Assembly (NCBI GenBank): GCA_037384445.1
Contig: JARRNY010000144.1
Span: forward strand, 1-7,157
Length of the DNA: 7,157 nucleotides
Direction: 5' to 3'
From: Thiodiazotropha sp037384445
Lineage (GTDB): Bacteria > Pseudomonadota > Gammaproteobacteria > Chromatiales > Chromatiaceae
Below the pieces are notes generated by a model. The model was not told the origin of the DNA. It saw only the letters and a list, made by a program, of their open reading frames with translations, and made no database searches. This document shows, piece after piece, positions 1-5,131 of this stretch (position 1 is the stretch's first letter; the number at the start of each line of letters is the position of its first letter). A program made the translations under genes and the position numbers.

Positions 1-156
1 TTACCAGTACGCTTTTTATTGCTGACTTCATTAGTCAGGTATTGTTTGCTGCGATTTTCCGTGCAAGTTGCCTGCTAAGTCGTCGTTACGTTCTATTGAA
101 CTGGATCGGGAATTAAAATACTCTTTATTGCACAGGAACATTATGAGTACAAAATT

Positions 157-605
157 ATGAATGAAATAACCACAAAATCACTCTTCCTTCAACAAGTTGT
201 CAATCAGATACGCGTTCGCCACTACAGCAGGCGAACAGAGGATACATACCTCCATTGGATCAAACGCTATATCTATTTCCACAACAAGCGTCATCCAAAA
301 GAGATGGGGGAACAGGAGGTTGCACTCTTTTAACGGATTTGGCAGTGCGTGGTAATGTCTCTACCAGCACTCAGAATATCGCATTGAATGCGTTGGTATT
401 TGTCTACCGGTATGTACTTGAACGGCCCTTGCAGGAAATCCATGGCGTCGTTCACGTCAAAAAAACCAAACGGCTCCCGGTGGTTCTCACCACACAGGAA
501 ATAATAAAAATCCTTTCACTGTTGAAGGGGCAGTATTGGTTGATTGCTTGTCTTCAATACGGCTCGGGTCTTCGATTGATCGAGAGTGTGAGATTGCGTG
601 TCATG
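157..605 (+). pseudogene. Broken integron-type tyrosine recombinase (integrase), frameshifted and truncated
   Basis: Site-specific recombinase remnant. The first frame (ATG 157, stop TAA 331-333, 58 residues) has the SAM-like core-binding start, with RVRHYSRRTEDTYLHWIKR and later FHNKRHPKEMG, very like IntI proteins (family knowledge). The second frame resumes exactly where the first ends (LTDLAVRGNVSTSTQNIALN, then RLPVVLT and YGSGLRLIE). One extra T in the TTTT run at 328-331 would join the two frames, so this is a single-base frameshift. The Arg of GSGLRLIE (codon 573-575) is the first catalytic Arg of tyrosine recombinases. The catalytic Lys, His-x-x-Arg and Tyr are absent because the homology stops at the Ns at 606; after the gap the open frame runs to 770 but no longer resembles an integrase. 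The region that separates true IntI from relatives is also lost, so integron versus other integrase is undecided. ATG 157 overlaps the stop of a five-codon ORF at 143-160. Confidence 0.8.
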
Positions 606-609
606 NNNN
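606..609. other. Assembly gap (NNNN)
   Basis: Four undetermined bases lie exactly where the integrase homology stops. A short N run often marks a scaffold join of unknown true length, so bases before 606 and after 609 may not be contiguous in the genome. Confidence 0.97.
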
Positions 610-889
610 TATTGAGCCATAAAAACTTACGTCTGCTTTATGGCGCCAGATTTCTCACTCCATATACAGTTCAATCTTCCGCTACTCGCCGGTACCGGTC
701 TACCGCTGTCATAGTCTGTAGGTCTTTCAGGGTAAGAGTTACCGTTTATCGTGCCAGTGTTAATTGGTAAATTTGGCAAAATCGGGGCTGTTTAAAGTCA
801 ATCGGATTCGTCCTTTTCTGAGACAGAGTTAATTGTCTCGAATCAACAGACGATGCGGCCTCAATGTGACGGCAATACGCCAACAGGCT
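610..889. other. Gene-free stretch, no recognisable content
   Basis: About 280 bases between the assembly gap and the end of the regulator pseudogene. An open frame continues from the integrase to 770, but its sequence is not integrase-like. On the minus strand about 50 codons are open in one frame without a supportable start or a family I know. The composition is AT-richer than the catabolic genes downstream. It may be the end of a mobile element or other decayed sequence; I cannot tell which. Confidence 0.5.
820..839. repeat. Short inverted repeat
   Basis: GAGACA (820-825) and TGTCTC (834-839) are perfect 6-bp inverted arms around an 8-base spacer. The hairpin lies about 50 bases beyond the stop of the minus-strand regulator. 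Neither side has a convincing T tract in the right direction, so a terminator role is weak. It sits near the change from AT-rich to GC-rich sequence and could instead be an element-end trace. Confidence 0.4.
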
Positions 890-1508
890 TCAGGCTATGG
901 CCTTTTTTTGCGCGATCTCCTCACGCAATACCTTCAGTGTAATCTCCGCCGTGCGTTGAATATGGTGATCGATCGCCTTGCTGGCCCGTTCGGTATCGCG
1001 GGCCAGAGCGGCGTTTCTCAACTCTTCGTGTTCCTGATGAAGATCGCGAGGGATCTCGGTGGATAAGGCGATGTTGCGATAGCGCTTGTGCTGATCGTAG
1101 AGGATGCCGTAGAAGCGGCGCAGCCATTTGGAAGTGCAGCAGCTGGTAGAAAGCGGCCACGATGCGCGATTCCCAGGCGTCGTCGCCATGCGCGATGCTC
1201 TGAGTCAGCGCCTGCTTCTCCAGCAGGATGCGCAGGCGGGTGATGTCTTCCAGGTCCTCTTCTGACATGGCTGCCACACGGAACCCCCGTTGTCCCTCGG
1301 CAGTGACGAAACCATCGGCAGTGAGACGGCTGAGTGCTTCACGTAAAGGGCTGGCGCCGACACCATAGACCTTACGCAGGTGTTCGATGCGCAATTTTTC
1401 GTTAGGCGAGAGATCACCATGAATGATATCGGCCCGTAGCTGCTGATAGGCCTGATCGGACAGGGTTTTGGCACCGCTCTCTTCGAGCGGGGAGGGGTCT
1501 GTTGCCAT
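890..1508 (-). pseudogene. GntR-family (FCD/FadR-type) transcriptional regulator, internal deletion plus frameshift
   Basis: Cytoplasmic DNA-binding regulator, divergent from the catabolic operon. The start at 1508 has AAAGGAA upstream. Residues ~14-80 form a GntR winged helix-turn-helix (SDQAYQQLRADIIHGDLSP, GASPLREALSRLTADGFV), then the start of the FCD effector domain (EDITRLRILLEKQAL). Homology in this frame stops near residue 123 (AAFYQL, ~1140). It resumes in another minus frame at once with SKWLRRFYGILYDQHKRYR and runs through HQEHEEL and DHHIQRT to a TGA at 892-890. Relatives have about 30 more residues at the joint, including the D/N-x3-H of the metal or ligand site; these are missing. 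The coding length of 619 bases fits a loss of 3n+2 bases. The last two FCD histidines remain. GntR repressors such as AphS and BphS control phenol and biphenyl operons (family knowledge), so a repressor of the adjacent genes is plausible. Translation from 1508 would give a 195-residue protein with DNA-binding domain and scrambled C-terminus. Confidence 0.85.
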
Positions 1509-1563
1509 GACTGTTTATTCCTTTGACTGCAATGCGTTATTTGGCTGAAAAGCCTACCTGATT

Positions 1564-1592
1564 CTTATCTTTGGAACTGGGTCTTTTGTCAA
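1564..1592 (-). promoter_or_regulatory. Sigma70-type promoter for the GntR gene
   Basis: Reading the minus strand, TTGACA (1592-1587) is a perfect -35 box. After 17 bases comes GATAAG (1569-1564), four of six matches to TATAAT. The predicted start lies near 1557, giving a leader of about 50 bases before the ATG at 1508. Confidence 0.6.
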
Positions 1593-1627
1593 TATTTTAG
1601 GTGGATGTGCAGGGAATGCAAAAAATA

Positions 1628-1656
1628 TCGACAAAAAACTTGCATATCGATTAAAT
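1628..1656 (+). promoter_or_regulatory. Candidate sigma70-type promoter for the reductase-ferredoxin operon
   Basis: TCGACA (1628-1633, five of six to TTGACA), a 17-base spacer and TTAAAT (1651-1656, four of six). An alternative is TTGCAT (1640-1645) with TATTCT (1662-1667) at 16 bases. I see no convincing -24/-12 sigma54 element, unlike the DmpR-controlled Pseudomonas phenol operon (family knowledge), so control by a GntR repressor fits better than DmpR-type activation. Confidence 0.45.
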
Positions 1657-1664
1657 ATCGCTAT
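1644..1664. promoter_or_regulatory. Candidate regulator operator, imperfect inverted repeat
   Basis: ATATCGAT (1644-1651) and ATCGCTAT (1657-1664) are inverted arms matching at seven of eight positions around the spacer TAAAT. The site covers the candidate plus-strand -10 box, where a repressor would block transcription. GntR proteins bind short palindromes of this size; the assignment to the adjacent regulator is inference. Confidence 0.45.
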
Positions 1665-1673
1665 TCTTCATTC

Positions 1674-1681
1674 TATCGATA
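1674..1681. promoter_or_regulatory. Second candidate operator, perfect 8-bp palindrome
   Basis: TATCGATA is a perfect palindrome sharing the TATCG core with the site at 1644-1664 and with TATCGA at 1626-1631. It lies between the predicted transcription start and the reductase ribosome binding site (GGAG, 1689-1692). Confidence 0.35.
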
Positions 1682-1700
1682 ATTTGCCGGAGCAGCGATA

Positions 1701-2759
1701 ATGTCATTTCAGCTCACCATCGAGCCCACAGGCGACGAGATTGAGGTGGAAGAGGGCCAGAATATCCTCGACGCCTGCCTGCGTGCTGGAGTCTGGTTGC
1801 CACACGCCTGTTGCCATGGTCTCTGCGGTACCTGCAAGGTGGAGGTGCTGGAGGGAGATGTGAACCTGGGCGATGCTTCCAGCTTCGCGCTGATGGATAT
1901 CGAACGGGACGAGGGCAAGGTGCTGGCCTGCTGTGCCACCCTGGATTCAGATAGCGTGATCGAAGCCGACATCGACGAGGATCCCGATGCGCGCTCCATC
2001 CCTGTACGCGACTTCGACGCTCATATCGCCAGGATTGAAAACCTGACCCACGATGTGAAAGGGCTCTGGCTCCAGGTTGAAGGGGAGGGCATCGACTTCC
2101 AGGCGGGCCAGTACATCAACCTGCAGGTGCCTGGCGTGGAGATACCGCGGGCCTTTTCGCTGGCCAACCGGCCCAGTGAAGCCAACTTGATTGAGCTGCA
2201 TGTGCGGCTGGTGCCAGAGGGCGAGGCGACACCGGTGATCCACAACGACTTGAAGGTCGGTGATCAACTTCGCGTTACCGGTCCCTACGGGCGTTTCTTT
2301 GTGCGCAAGTCGCGCAGTGAACCTGTCATTCTCATCGCTGGCGGAACCGGGCTCTCCAGTCCCAAGTCGATGATTCTCGATCTATTGGATGAGGGCTCGC
2401 AGACCCCAATCACACTGTTTCACGGGGTACGTTCGTTGCGCGACCTCTACGATAACGAGCTGTTCGAATCGCTGGCGGAGCAACATCCCAACTTCACCTA
2501 TGTACCGGTGCTCTCCGAGCCTCAGGCTGAGGATGGCTGGTCGGGAGAGACCGGCTTCGTTCACGAGGCGGCTCAGCGCCACTTCGACAACAACTTCGCT
2601 GGCAACACGGCCTATCTTTGCGGCCCGCCGGTGATGATCGAAGCCAGTATCCGCGCTCTGATGCAGGGCCGTCTGTTCGAGAACGACATCTTCACCGAAC
2701 GCTTTCTGACCAAGGCAGAAGAGACGCGCAAGCGCAGCCCGGTCTTCAAGCGGCTGTAA
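1701..2759 (+). CDS. dmpP: Phenol hydroxylase reductase component (DmpP-like, 2Fe-2S/FAD/NADH)
   Basis: Takes electrons from NADH through FAD and a 2Fe-2S cluster to the oxygenase of a multicomponent phenol hydroxylase in the cytoplasm. At 352 residues it matches the usual length (~353). Domains in order: plant-type ferredoxin with cluster ligands C37-x4-C42-x2-C45-x31-C77; FAD-binding barrel with RAFS (150-153); NAD-binding domain with GGTGLSSPKSM (214-224) and CGPPVMIEA (307-315). Cysteines 38 and 78 sit next to ligands; CC at 77-78 is familiar in DmpP, whereas I recall Gly at position 38. The start ATG has GGAG 8 bases upstream and the N-terminus aligns with the family. It is the first gene of its operon and ends 2 bases before the ferredoxin start. 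Oddly, none of the hydroxylase genes (K, L, M, N, O) that normally precede it are here, so its partner is unknown. A role with another diiron monooxygenase is possible. Confidence 0.92.
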   Translation: MSFQLTIEPTGDEIEVEEGQNILDACLRAGVWLPHACCHGLCGTCKVEVLEGDVNLGDASSFALMDIERDEGKVLACCATLDSDSVIEADIDEDPDARSIPVRDFDAHIARIENLTHDVKGLWLQVEGEGIDFQAGQYINLQVPGVEIPRAFSLANRPSEANLIELHVRLVPEGEATPVIHNDLKVGDQLRVTGPYGRFFVRKSRSEPVILIAGGTGLSSPKSMILDLLDEGSQTPITLFHGVRSLRDLYDNELFESLAEQHPNFTYVPVLSEPQAEDGWSGETGFVHEAAQRHFDNNFAGNTAYLCGPPVMIEASIRALMQGRLFENDIFTERFLTKAEETRKRSPVFKRL

Positions 2760-2761
2760 GC

Positions 2762-3079
2762 ATGGCACGAGAGTTCGAAATCCGGCTCGAGGAGAGCGGC
2801 GAGCGGTTCACCTGCCAGGCTGAGCAGTGCTTGCTTCACGCCATGCAGGCACAGGGTGTGGACTCGATACCTGTGGGTTGCAAGGGCGGTGGTTGCGGCG
2901 TCTGCCGGGTACTCATCGTGAAAGGCGACTACGTGACCAAAAAGATGAGCCGGAACCATGTCAGTGAGCAGGAAGAGCAGGCGGGCTACGCCCTCTCATG
3001 CCGCGTGATTCCCAAGAGCAACCTCTCGCTGCGTCTGGCCCCGAGGCCGGCGGGCGAGAAGACCGAGAGCGCAGCATAG
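2762..3079 (+). CDS. dmpQ: 2Fe-2S ferredoxin that reactivates catechol 2,3-dioxygenase (DmpQ/XylT-like)
   Basis: A small soluble ferredoxin. In xyl and dmp pathways it re-reduces the oxidised active-site iron of catechol 2,3-dioxygenase (family knowledge). The 105 residues contain the chloroplast-type cluster ligands C40-x4-C45-x2-C48-x31-C80. The stretch MSRNHVSEQEEQAGYALSC (62-80) is typical of the XylT/DmpQ group. The ATG at 2762 was chosen because it lies 2 bases after the reductase stop and gives the family N-terminus; any upstream start would sit inside the reductase gene. Translation is probably coupled to the reductase. In known clusters the dioxygenase gene follows immediately; here it does not, and a small unknown gene follows instead, so the ferredoxin's client must be encoded elsewhere or be lost. 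Confidence 0.9.
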   Translation: MAREFEIRLEESGERFTCQAEQCLLHAMQAQGVDSIPVGCKGGGCGVCRVLIVKGDYVTKKMSRNHVSEQEEQAGYALSCRVIPKSNLSLRLAPRPAGEKTESAA

Positions 3080-3097
3080 CGCTCCGTAAATAACCCG

Positions 3098-3150
3098 GGC
3101 CTGTTGCCAGGCCTTAGGCACGACGATCAACGACCGGGACAGAGACCCGG
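3098..3150 (+). promoter_or_regulatory. Two tandem hairpins between ferredoxin and small ORF
   Basis: GGCCTG (3098-3103) pairs with CAGGCC (3108-3113) over a TTGC loop. CCGGG (3134-3138) pairs with CCCGG (3146-3150) over a 7-base loop. Neither is followed by a T run, so these are not classical terminators. The second ends just before the AGGAGG ribosome binding site of the next gene. They could stabilise or separate mRNA segments. Confidence 0.35.
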
Positions 3151-3163
3151 CAGGAGGAGATTC

Positions 3164-3361
3164 ATGGCGGTGATGACTGACGACTCTGCGGTGCGCTTTA
3201 TTCAGATCCATCTGGGCGACGTGGGCATAGCCCGTGAACAGCTCTGCATCGACGGTTTCGAGGAGACCGGCAATGAGGAACAGGCACGTCACTTCATGAA
3301 GAGCTGGAGCGAGTTCGATCGCGGCCGCGAGGCGTGCGCAAAGCGCAAGCGGAAAAGTTGA
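3164..3361 (+). CDS. Small protein of unknown function (65 residues)
   Basis: I do not recognise this gene. It has a near-perfect Shine-Dalgarno, AGGAGG (3152-3157), 6 bases before ATG 3164, which is the best translation signal in the window and the main reason to believe it. The frame is open further upstream to a possible TTG at 3104, but that start lies in a hairpin without a comparable ribosome site. The protein is hydrophilic with no membrane segment or signal peptide. A mixed N-terminal half (VRFIQIHLGDVGIAREQLC) is followed by an acidic then basic, probably helical half (GNEEQARHFMKSWSEFDRG), ending in KRKRKS. It has two cysteines, 28 and 58, with no metal-site pattern. It is not a 4-oxalocrotonate tautomerase, despite similar size: there is no Pro after Met. 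It lies where catechol 2,3-dioxygenase normally follows the ferredoxin, and a repeat and terminator follow it, so it probably closes the P-Q transcript. Confidence 0.7.
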   Translation: MAVMTDDSAVRFIQIHLGDVGIAREQLCIDGFEETGNEEQARHFMKSWSEFDRGREACAKRKRKS

Positions 3362-3381
3362 TACGACAAAGCGAAGCATGT

Positions 3382-3438
3382 GGTGCGGCAAGCCGCACCC
3401 TACGGCTTGATCATGGGTAGGGTGCGGCTTGCCGCACC
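3382..3438. repeat. REP-like pair of inverted palindromes
   Basis: GGTGCGGCAAGCCGCACC (3382-3399) is itself a palindrome with 8-bp arms, and its exact reverse complement recurs at 3421-3438. Counting the flanking CTAC and GTAG, the inverted arms are 22 bases each (3382-3403 and 3417-3438) around a 13-base spacer. The GTAGGGTGCGGC form resembles intergenic palindromic repeats common in gammaproteobacterial genomes (recollection, not a search). It may stabilise or end the upstream mRNA. Confidence 0.8.
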
Positions 3439-3457
3439 GAATACCTGGCTTAAGCAA

Positions 3458-3484
3458 GCGCCATTCAGATCAGGCGCCTTTTTT
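3458..3484 (+). terminator. Rho-independent terminator-like hairpin
   Basis: GCGCC (3458-3462) pairs with GGCGC (3473-3477) across a 10-base loop and is followed by C and six Ts (3479-3484). The stem is short but GC-only with a good T tract. It probably ends the reductase-ferredoxin-small ORF transcript, which would mean that dmpC and the genes after it need their own promoter or read-through. I see no clear promoter between 3485 and 3548. Confidence 0.6.
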
Positions 3485-3548
3485 GATGTCGATGACGCAG
3501 TTGCCGGGAAATGAATTTAAGGATTTTTGACACTACAACGGTGAACAA

Positions 3549-5009
3549 ATGAAAGAGGTCAAACACTTTATCAATGGTGAATTTGTCGGCTCGGCCTCCG
3601 GCAAGCTGTTCGATAATTTCAACCCGGCTAACGGGGAGAAGATCGGCATCGTACATGAGGCTGGTGCGCCGGAGGTTGATGCGGCAGTGACCTCTGCACG
3701 TGCCGCGCTGAAGGGGGATTGGGGGCGAATGCCGCTGGCAGAGCGTACCAACCTGCTGCACAAGCTGGCCGACGGCATTACCGCCCGCTTCGATGAATTT
3801 CTCGAAGCCGAGTGCCTCGACACCGGCAAGCCGCAGAAGCTGGCCTGCCACATCGACATTCCCCGTGGCGCTGCCAACTTCAAGATCTTTGCCGACGTGG
3901 TGAAGAATGTGCCTACCGAGAGCTTCATGCTCGACACCCCCGATGGTGCCGGTGCGCTCAACTATTCCATTCGTAAACCCAAGGGCGTGATCGCGGTGAT
4001 CAGTCCCTGGAATCTGCCATTGCTGCTGATGACCTGGAAGGTGGGACCGGCACTTGCCTGTGGCAACGCCGTAGTGGTGAAGCCTTCGGAAGAGACACCT
4101 TTCACCACGACACTGTTAGGTGAGGTGATGAACGAAGTGGGCATCCCCAAAGGGGTCTACAACGTCGTGCACGGTTTCGGTCCCAACTCGGCCGGCGAGT
4201 TCCTCACCCGGCACAAGGGTGTCGACGGCATCACCTTCACCGGTGAGACCGGTACCGGCGCCGCCATCATGAAGGCGGCTGCTGACGATATCACCGACAT
4301 CTCTTTTGAGCTGGGTGGCAAGAACCCAGGTCTGGTTTTCGCCGACTGCGATCTGGACAAGGCGGTCGAGGGCACCTTGCGCTCCGCCTTCGCCAACTGC
4401 GGTCAGGTCTGTCTCGGTACCGAACGTGTTTATGTAGAGCGACCCATCTTCGACGAGTTTGTCAGCCGTCTGAAGACAGGAGCAGAGGCGCTCAAGCTGG
4501 GACGCTGGAACGACCCGGAGACCGACCTGGGGCCGCTGATCAGCGAGGAGCATCGCCGGAAGGTGCTCTCCTACTACGAGAAGGCGGTAGCCGAAGGCGC
4601 GACCGTAGTCACCGGTGGCGGCGTGCCTGACATGCCGGGAGACCTGGCCGGTGGCGCCTGGGTGGAACCGACCATCTGGACCGGTCTGGCGGACGATGCG
4701 GCCTGCGTGCGTGAAGAGATCTTTGGTCCCTGCTGCCATGTGCGTCCCTTCGACACCGAAGAGGAGGCGATCGCCCTGGCCAACGACACCGACTACGGAT
4801 TGGCGACTGCGATCTGGACCGAGAATCTGCCCCGTGCCCATCGGGTGGCGGCAGAAGTCGATGCCGGCATCGCCTGGGTCAACTCCTGGTTCCTGCGCGA
4901 TCTGCGTACCCCTTTCGGCGGCGCCAAACAGTCTGGTATCGGCCGTGAGGGTGGTGTGCATTCCCTCGAGTTCTACACCGAACTCAAGAATGTCTGCGTG
5001 AAACTGTGA
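3549..5009 (+). CDS. dmpC: 2-Hydroxymuconic semialdehyde dehydrogenase
   Basis: Oxidises 2-hydroxymuconic semialdehyde, the meta-cleavage product of catechol, to 2-hydroxymuconate (4-oxalocrotonate enol) with NAD+. The 486 residues are a full-length aldehyde dehydrogenase of the HMSD group. Visible landmarks: ISPWNLP with oxyanion Asn155, KPSEE with Lys178, FTGETGTG (230-237), general base Glu254 in FELGGKNP, nucleophile Cys288 in GQVCLG, and EEIFGP (389-394). The segment WFLRDLRTPFGGAK (447-460) and Arg106 in IPRGAANFK are typical of the semialdehyde subgroup binding dicarboxylate-like substrates (family knowledge). The relative 2-aminomuconate semialdehyde dehydrogenase is the main alternative; the neighbours dmpE, F and G favour the catechol pathway. 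The start has only a weak ribosome site (GGTGA, 3540-3544), and it is separated from the ferredoxin unit by a repeat and a terminator. Confidence 0.93.
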   Translation: MKEVKHFINGEFVGSASGKLFDNFNPANGEKIGIVHEAGAPEVDAAVTSARAALKGDWGRMPLAERTNLLHKLADGITARFDEFLEAECLDTGKPQKLACHIDIPRGAANFKIFADVVKNVPTESFMLDTPDGAGALNYSIRKPKGVIAVISPWNLPLLLMTWKVGPALACGNAVVVKPSEETPFTTTLLGEVMNEVGIPKGVYNVVHGFGPNSAGEFLTRHKGVDGITFTGETGTGAAIMKAAADDITDISFELGGKNPGLVFADCDLDKAVEGTLRSAFANCGQVCLGTERVYVERPIFDEFVSRLKTGAEALKLGRWNDPETDLGPLISEEHRRKVLSYYEKAVAEGATVVTGGGVPDMPGDLAGGAWVEPTIWTGLADDAACVREEIFGPCCHVRPFDTEEEAIALANDTDYGLATAIWTENLPRAHRVAAEVDAGIAWVNSWFLRDLRTPFGGAKQSGIGREGGVHSLEFYTELKNVCVKL

Positions 5010-5043
5010 AGGCTACGAATCTGCAGATGATTGATTCAATGAG

Positions 5044-5063
5044 AGCCCGTCTGATGACGGGCT
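5044..5063 (+). terminator. Terminator- or attenuator-like hairpin between dmpC and dmpE
   Basis: AGCCCGTC (5044-5051) pairs perfectly with GACGGGCT (5056-5063) over a TGAT tetraloop, an 8-bp strong stem. The tail reads TGGGTTTT, a poor interrupted T tract, so it may only reduce read-through or protect the 3' end of the dmpC message. It lies in a 122-base gap where dmpD sits in the reference cluster. Confidence 0.5.
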
Positions 5064-5131
5064 TGGGTTTTACCGATTGCCTTAGCTGTCTGATGGGCGA
5101 TTTCCTGTCCGAGACCTAACGGAGAGAGACC

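Noticed and set aside
1..156. attI or attC recombination site upstream of the integrase
   Set aside because: GTT-type core triplets occur, but no paired R/L boxes or symmetric structure could be established by eye.
610..800. Minus-strand open stretch of about 50 codons as a transposase fragment
   Set aside because: No start codon, no motif I recognise, and flanking stops; too short to support a call.
833..1066. 77-codon plus-strand frame across the regulator end
   Set aside because: It is antisense to the clearly conserved FCD segment of the regulator and has no support of its own.
1561..1620. Sigma54 (-24/-12) promoter expected for DmpR-type control
   Set aside because: GG and GC dinucleotides occur, but no TGGC-N9-TTGCA arrangement can be fitted.
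3164..3361. 4-Oxalocrotonate tautomerase (dmpI), considered for the 65-residue protein because of its size and the FIQIH segment
   Set aside because: The N-terminal catalytic proline after Met is absent (MAVM...) and the rest does not resemble the tautomerase.
4116..4961. 281-codon minus-strand open frame
   Set aside because: Shadow of dmpC; no recognisable domain and no ribosome site supporting a start.
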